Below, piece by piece: positions 7,435 to 11,600 of a DNA stretch of 11,600 nucleotides. The stretch's first letter is position 1, and each line of letters opens with the position of its first letter. The translations under genes and the position numbers were made by a program. Source of the stretch: Vicinamibacteria bacterium (GTDB lineage: Bacteria > Acidobacteriota > Vicinamibacteria > Vicinamibacterales > 2-12-FULL-66-21); NCBI GenBank assembly GCA_025937075.1, contig JAICSD010000097.1:1-11600 (forward strand), given 5' to 3'. The notes beneath the pieces are model-generated. The model saw only the letters and a list, made by a program, of their open reading frames with translations, was not told the origin of the DNA and did no database searches.

Positions 7435-7518
7435 CTTCCGCCTGAAGGCGGAAGCCACAGGTACAGCTCCACAGGTACAGCTCCACAGACTCTTGCGGCG
7501 TGTGTCTTCAGGCGGAAG
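7435..7518. repeat. REP-like palindrome with a second inverted arm at the aminotransferase gene end
   Basis: CTTCCGCC-TGAA-GGCGGAAG (7435-7454) is a perfect 8-bp hairpin with a four-base loop. Its left 13 bases (7435-7447) recur in exact reverse complement as CTTCAGGCGGAAG at 7506-7518. The right arm lies over the stop codon (7508-7510) and last codons of the minus-strand aminotransferase gene. The CCTGAA-R-G centre is shared with the element at 6675-6731, so the two may be variants of one family. Confidence 0.6.
7455..7488. repeat. 14-bp tandem repeat, about 2.4 copies
   Basis: CCACAGGTACAGCT occurs twice in a row (7455-7468, 7469-7482), followed by a partial third copy CCACAG (7483-7488). 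It starts right after the hairpin at 7435-7454 and lies in the non-coding gap between the PEP-CTERM and aminotransferase genes. The 14-base period is not a multiple of three, in keeping with non-coding DNA. Confidence 0.8.
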
Positions 7519-8410
7519 GCGTGGTCGCGCGCGTCATCTCCTGAGCCTTGCGGCGATAGCCCTCGAGCAGCGCGAGCGTGATCGGTCCAGGCTTGCCCGT
7601 TCCAATTGGCCGTTCGTCGATGCGCGTGACCGGACTCAGCTCGCGCGTCGTGCTGGTGATGAACGCCTCATCAGCGGTCTCGAGGTCCTTGGGATAGAGG
7701 ATCTCGTCGCGCACCTCAACGCCGACGGCCCGGCCGACGTCGGACAAGAACGCGCGTGTGATGCCTTCGAGGAGGCCCGCCGAGGACTTCGGCGTCAGCG
7801 CGACGCCGCCTCTCACCAGGAAGAAGTTCGACTGCGCGCACTCGGAGAGCTCACCCCGGTAATTGCACATCAGCGCTTCCTCCGCCCCGCGCCTGTAGGC
7901 TTCCTGCATCGCCAGTGCGTTGTTGAGGAGGTTGTTCGACTTGATGATCGGGTTCACCGAACGCGGATGATTCCGGAGCACTCCGACGAGCGAGATCTTG
8001 ATGCCTTCGCGGGTCAGGCGCTGGGGGGGTTCGTCCAGCGGCTTGACGATGACGATCACCGAGGGGGAAGGCGTCGCCTTGATATCGTAAGTGAGCTCGC
8101 CGACGCCGCGTGTCAGCAGGACGCGAACGTACCACTCGCCTGCGAGGCCGCCGTCCTCCGCGCCGGCCGCGTGCATCGTGTCCTCGATGCGCGCCAGCAG
8201 CCACGCGTCGTCGAACGGCACGTCGAGCGCGAGATGCGCGGCCGACTTCCGCAGTCGGCGCACGTGGCGGTCGTACAGGAAAGGAACTCGGTTGTAGGTG
8301 CGAAGCGTTTCGTACACGCCTTCGCCGTATACGAATCCGTGATCGTAGACCGGCACGACGGCGTCGCTGGCTCCGGTGATCCTCCCGTTGACGTACACGG
8401 CTCCACGCAT
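7508..8410 (-). CDS. Class IV PLP-dependent aminotransferase (BCAT / D-amino acid aminotransferase / ADC lyase family)
   Basis: 300 residues, full length for fold-type IV enzymes. The PLP Schiff-base lysine is K157 in NPIIKSNNLLNN, and the PLP-ring glutamate is probably E190 in GELSECAQSNFFLV. The N-terminal signature YDHGFVYGEGVYETLR (22-37) and LYDRHVRRL (45-53) are typical. YGEGVYETLR is closer to D-amino acid aminotransferases and aminodeoxychorismate lyases than to branched-chain aminotransferases, which usually have F-E-G-I-R there. Substrate is therefore left open: branched-chain amino acids (IlvE), D-amino acids (Dat) or 4-amino-4-deoxychorismate (PabC). The neighbours do not settle this. 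The ATG at 8410 begins a normal N-terminus; no strong ribosome binding site is seen, and a -10-like TAGCAT lies nine bases upstream. The stop lies inside a REP-like arm. Confidence 0.9.
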   Translation of the reverse strand: MRGAVYVNGRITGASDAVVPVYDHGFVYGEGVYETLRTYNRVPFLYDRHVRRLRKSAAHLALDVPFDDAWLLARIEDTMHAAGAEDGGLAGEWYVRVLLTRGVGELTYDIKATPSPSVIVIVKPLDEPPQRLTREGIKISLVGVLRNHPRSVNPIIKSNNLLNNALAMQEAYRRGAEEALMCNYRGELSECAQSNFFLVRGGVALTPKSSAGLLEGITRAFLSDVGRAVGVEVRDEILYPKDLETADEAFITSTTRELSPVTRIDERPIGTGKPGPITLALLEGYRRKAQEMTRATTPSA

Positions 8411-8412
8411 GC

Positions 8413-8441
8413 TTGCAGAATGCTAGCACAGCGACTATCGT
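8413..8441 (+). promoter_or_regulatory. Candidate promoter for nnr-tsaE in the divergent gap
   Basis: TTGCAG (8413-8418) and TATCGT (8436-8441) are separated by 17 bases. The -10 box ends nine bases before the nnr ATG, so transcripts would start about three bases before the start codon. No Shine-Dalgarno sequence precedes nnr, which fits a nearly leaderless mRNA. On the opposite strand a TAGCAT (8425 to 8420) sits the same distance from the aminotransferase ATG, without a good -35. Inferred from sequence only. Confidence 0.35.
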
Positions 8442-8450
8442 GGGGCCGCG

Positions 8451-10025
8451 ATGCGCGTCCTCAACACCCATCAGATGCGTGAAGCCGATCGTCAAACGAT
8501 CGAGGACGTCGGAATCCCCTCGCTCGTCTTGATGGAGAACGCGGGGCGGCAGGCCGTCGCGGCGATGGAGGCCGCCTTCGAGGACCTGCCCTCGAGCCGC
8601 GTCGGCGTCCTCTGCGGACGCGGCAACAACGGCGGCGACGGCTTCGTCATTGCCCGGACCCTCGCGCAGCGCGGTATCGAGGGCATCGTCTTCCTGCTCG
8701 GCAGCGTGTCCGACGTCCGCGGCGACGCACGCGTGAACCTCGAGATTCTCGGACGCATCGGCATCACCGTCGTGGAGATTGCGAACGCGCAGGAATGGGA
8801 GCTGCACTTCAGCGAGATCTCCGAGTGCGACCTGATCGTCGATGCGATAGTCGGGACGGGGTTCTACGGTCCGCTCGGCGGGCTGCTCGAGACCGTCGTC
8901 GCAGACATCAACGGGCTCGGCGTGCCGATCGTCGCCATCGATCTGCCAACGGGAGTTTCCGCCGATTCGCACGAGCTCGAAGGGGAAGCGATTCAGGCCT
9001 CGATGACCATCACGCTGGCCGCGCCGAAGGTGCCGCTGGTCCTGCCGCCGGCGGATGCGTTCGGCGGCGATCTCGTGATCGCGGACATCGGGATCCCGGC
9101 GTCGGTGATCGACGAGCTGGACGGTCCGTGGCTGGAGTTGCTGACGCGCGAGCGCATGCGCGAGCTCGTGCCCGCCCGCGCGGCGGATTCCCACAAGGGG
9201 GACTTCGGGCGCGTGCTCATTGTCGCGGGATCGCTGGGGCGCACCGGCGCGGCGCACCTTGCCGCACTCGGCGCGCTGAAGTCGGGCGCGGGGCTCGTCA
9301 CGATAGCGGCTCCACGGTCCGTCGTGCCGACGATCGCGGCGATGATGCCCGAGTACATGACGGCACCGCTCGAGGAGACCGCGGCGGGCACCATTGATTT
9401 CGCGTCAACGGATCGCGTGCTCGATCTGAAGGCAGACATCATCGCTCTCGGTCCGGGGCTCGGTCAGGATCCATCGACCGCCGCGTTCGTGCAGGCGATC
9501 GTCGAGCGCGCGGGCGTGCCGCTCGTCCTCGATGCCGATGCGCTCAATGCATTCTCCGGCGATCCCGAGCGGTTGGCCGGACGGGACGGCGTCGAGGTGA
9601 TCATGACGCCGCATCCAGGAGAAATGGCGCGCCTGCTGGGCGTCAGCATCGAGCAGGTCCAGTCGGATCGCCTGGCGCATGCACGCGAATTCGCCGCGTC
9701 GCATCGCGTGCATGTCGTGCTGAAAGGGCATCGGACGATCATTGCCGGGCCCGACGGGCGGTCGTTCGTCAATCTGACGGGCAACCCGGGCATGGCGACC
9801 GGCGGCACCGGCGATCTGCTGACAGGCATGATCGCCGCCTGGTTCGCGCAGTTGCTCGACGCCGAGGGGGCGTGCAAGCTGGCCGTGTATCTGCACGGCG
9901 CCGCCGGCGATCTGGCGGAAGCGGACGAAGGGGAGAACGCGCTCATCGCAACGGACATCGCCGCGCGGCTGGGTGATGCGCTGCTCGAGCTGACGGCGCG
10001 GCGGCGGATCAAGAAAGAGTCCTGA
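8451..10025 (+). CDS. nnr: Bifunctional NAD(P)H-hydrate epimerase / ADP-dependent NAD(P)H-hydrate dehydratase
   Basis: 524 residues, the size of the two-domain YjeF protein. It repairs hydrated NADH and NADPH: the N-terminal domain interconverts the R and S hydrates, and the C-terminal domain dehydrates the S form using ADP. The epimerase domain (about 1-220) shows GRGNNGGDGFV (56-66), DAIVGTGFYG (131-140) and AIDLPTGVSAD (162-172). The dehydratase domain (about 240-515) shows HKGDFGRVLIVAGS (248-261), DADALNAF (361-368), MTPHPGEMARLLG (385-397) and the nucleotide-binding NPGMATGGTGDLLTG (445-459). Both active regions look intact. The ATG at 8451 begins with a normal N-terminus. The stop overlaps the tsaE ribosome binding site, and tsaE follows ten bases later, an arrangement also known from E. 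coli (yjeF-yjeE). Confidence 0.95.
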   Translation: MRVLNTHQMREADRQTIEDVGIPSLVLMENAGRQAVAAMEAAFEDLPSSRVGVLCGRGNNGGDGFVIARTLAQRGIEGIVFLLGSVSDVRGDARVNLEILGRIGITVVEIANAQEWELHFSEISECDLIVDAIVGTGFYGPLGGLLETVVADINGLGVPIVAIDLPTGVSADSHELEGEAIQASMTITLAAPKVPLVLPPADAFGGDLVIADIGIPASVIDELDGPWLELLTRERMRELVPARAADSHKGDFGRVLIVAGSLGRTGAAHLAALGALKSGAGLVTIAAPRSVVPTIAAMMPEYMTAPLEETAAGTIDFASTDRVLDLKADIIALGPGLGQDPSTAAFVQAIVERAGVPLVLDADALNAFSGDPERLAGRDGVEVIMTPHPGEMARLLGVSIEQVQSDRLAHAREFAASHRVHVVLKGHRTIIAGPDGRSFVNLTGNPGMATGGTGDLLTGMIAAWFAQLLDAEGACKLAVYLHGAAGDLAEADEGENALIATDIAARLGDALLELTARRRIKKES

Positions 10026-10030
10026 GGAGG
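10025..10030 (+). promoter_or_regulatory. Strong Shine-Dalgarno of tsaE overlapping the nnr stop
   Basis: AGGAGG begins on the last base of the nnr TGA and lies five bases before the tsaE ATG. It is one of the best ribosome binding sites in the window, and its overlap with the nnr stop points to coupled translation of the pair. Confidence 0.7.
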
Positions 10031-10035
10031 TTGGA

Positions 10036-10449
10036 ATGCTCCAGACCTCCACAGAAGGAGAAACGACGGCAGCCGGTGAAGCGCTGGGCCGTGAACTGAA
10101 GCCCGGAGATGTCGTTCTGCTCTACGGCGATCTGGGAGCGGGGAAGACGGCGTTCGTCCGCGGGCTGGCCGCCGGAATCGGCGCGAAGGCCGATGAGGTG
10201 TCGAGTCCGACATTCACGATTGTGCAGGAGTACCCCGGCACGAACGCGACGCTGTACCACGTGGATCTCTACAGGCTCGAAGTCGCGGAGATCGATGACC
10301 TTGGGCTCGAGGATCTCGTGTCCGGCGACGGTATCGTCGCGATCGAATGGGCGGAGCGATGGCGCGGGCGGCCCGGCGGAGAGAGAGTTGTCGAGGTCCA
10401 GCTGGCTGATGCCGGGGAGGATCGCCGAACGATCGACATCACACGCTGA
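10036..10449 (+). CDS. tsaE: tRNA threonylcarbamoyladenosine synthesis ATPase TsaE
   Basis: 137 residues, within the normal range. TsaE is the small P-loop ATPase that works with TsaB and TsaD in making N6-threonylcarbamoyladenosine at position 37 of ANN-decoding tRNAs, in the cytoplasm. Motifs: Walker A GDLGAGKT (31-38), the switch-like SSPTFTIVQEY (56-66), HVDLYRLE (75-82) and IEWAER (103-108), all canonical. The ATG at 10036 has AGGAGG five bases upstream. It is the second gene of an nnr-tsaE pair. TsaB and TsaD genes are not in the window. It ends 17 bases before the stop of the convergent guaB; only a weak 4-bp hairpin (10454-10465) lies between them. Confidence 0.95.
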   Translation: MLQTSTEGETTAAGEALGRELKPGDVVLLYGDLGAGKTAFVRGLAAGIGAKADEVSSPTFTIVQEYPGTNATLYHVDLYRLEVAEIDDLGLEDLVSGDGIVAIEWAERWRGRPGGERVVEVQLADAGEDRRTIDITR

Positions 10450-10466
10450 CAACTGTCAATCGACAA

Positions 10467-11600
<1,134 letters not shown>

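Noticed and set aside
7435..7518. CRISPR-like repeat array.
   Set aside because: The repeats are an inverted palindrome and a 14-bp tandem repeat without spacers; there are no cas genes.
7493..8482. A 329-codon plus-strand frame opposite the aminotransferase gene, and a 468-codon minus frame at 7851-9257 opposite nnr.
   Set aside because: Both are shadows of genes with complete catalytic motifs and have His/Arg-rich, motif-free translations.
10450..10466. Terminator between convergent tsaE and guaB.
   Set aside because: Only a 4-bp stem (TGTC-AATC-GACA, 10454-10465) without a T-run; too weak to call.

Overview
This 11.6 kb, GC-rich window reads as chromosomal DNA of a Gram-negative bacterium. 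A PEP-CTERM protein, a PilZ / pseudopilin / enhancer-binding-protein-like cluster, a single-chain glycine decarboxylase and GC-rich palindromes near gene ends together suggest Acidobacteriota, perhaps Vicinamibacteria. That placement is inference from gene content and style, not from a marker gene. Every gene start and stop discussed was read directly from the bases. There is no gene-free stretch longer than 300 bases, and no tRNA, rRNA, CRISPR array or transposase was seen.

Left part (1-2158, plus strand): the 3' end of a GspH/FimT-like pseudopilin gene, a stand-alone PilZ protein with an intact cyclic-di-GMP-binding signature, and an AAA+ regulator of the NtrC type. The genes overlap or nearly overlap (TGATG, then ATGA), so they look like one transcript devoted to surface pili or secretion and its control. 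The regulator lacks a recognisable GAFTGA loop, so it may not act on sigma-54 in the classical way.

Glycine cleavage operon (2267-6672, plus strand): gcvT, gcvH and full-length gcvP, with 24 bases between gcvT and gcvH and a TAATG overlap between gcvH and gcvP. Together they encode the T, H and P proteins that break glycine into CO2, NH3 and methylene-tetrahydrofolate. The shared L protein is not in the window. A candidate promoter with an adjacent 11-bp direct repeat precedes gcvT.

Middle (6675-8410): two minus-strand genes, a secreted PEP-CTERM protein and a class IV aminotransferase. Each has its stop codon inside one arm of a REP-like inverted repeat. The spacer between them also holds a 14-bp tandem repeat. 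This is the least ordinary part of the window.

Right part (8451-11600): nnr (repair of hydrated NAD(P)H) and tsaE (tRNA t6A synthesis) form a tight plus-strand pair, a common bacterial neighbourhood. They converge on guaB (IMP dehydrogenase), whose 5' end runs past the right edge. The nnr and aminotransferase genes diverge from a 40-base gap with candidate promoters very close to both start codons. No clearly new multi-gene system was found; the palindrome/stop-codon arrangement and the GAFTGA-less regulator are the best leads.
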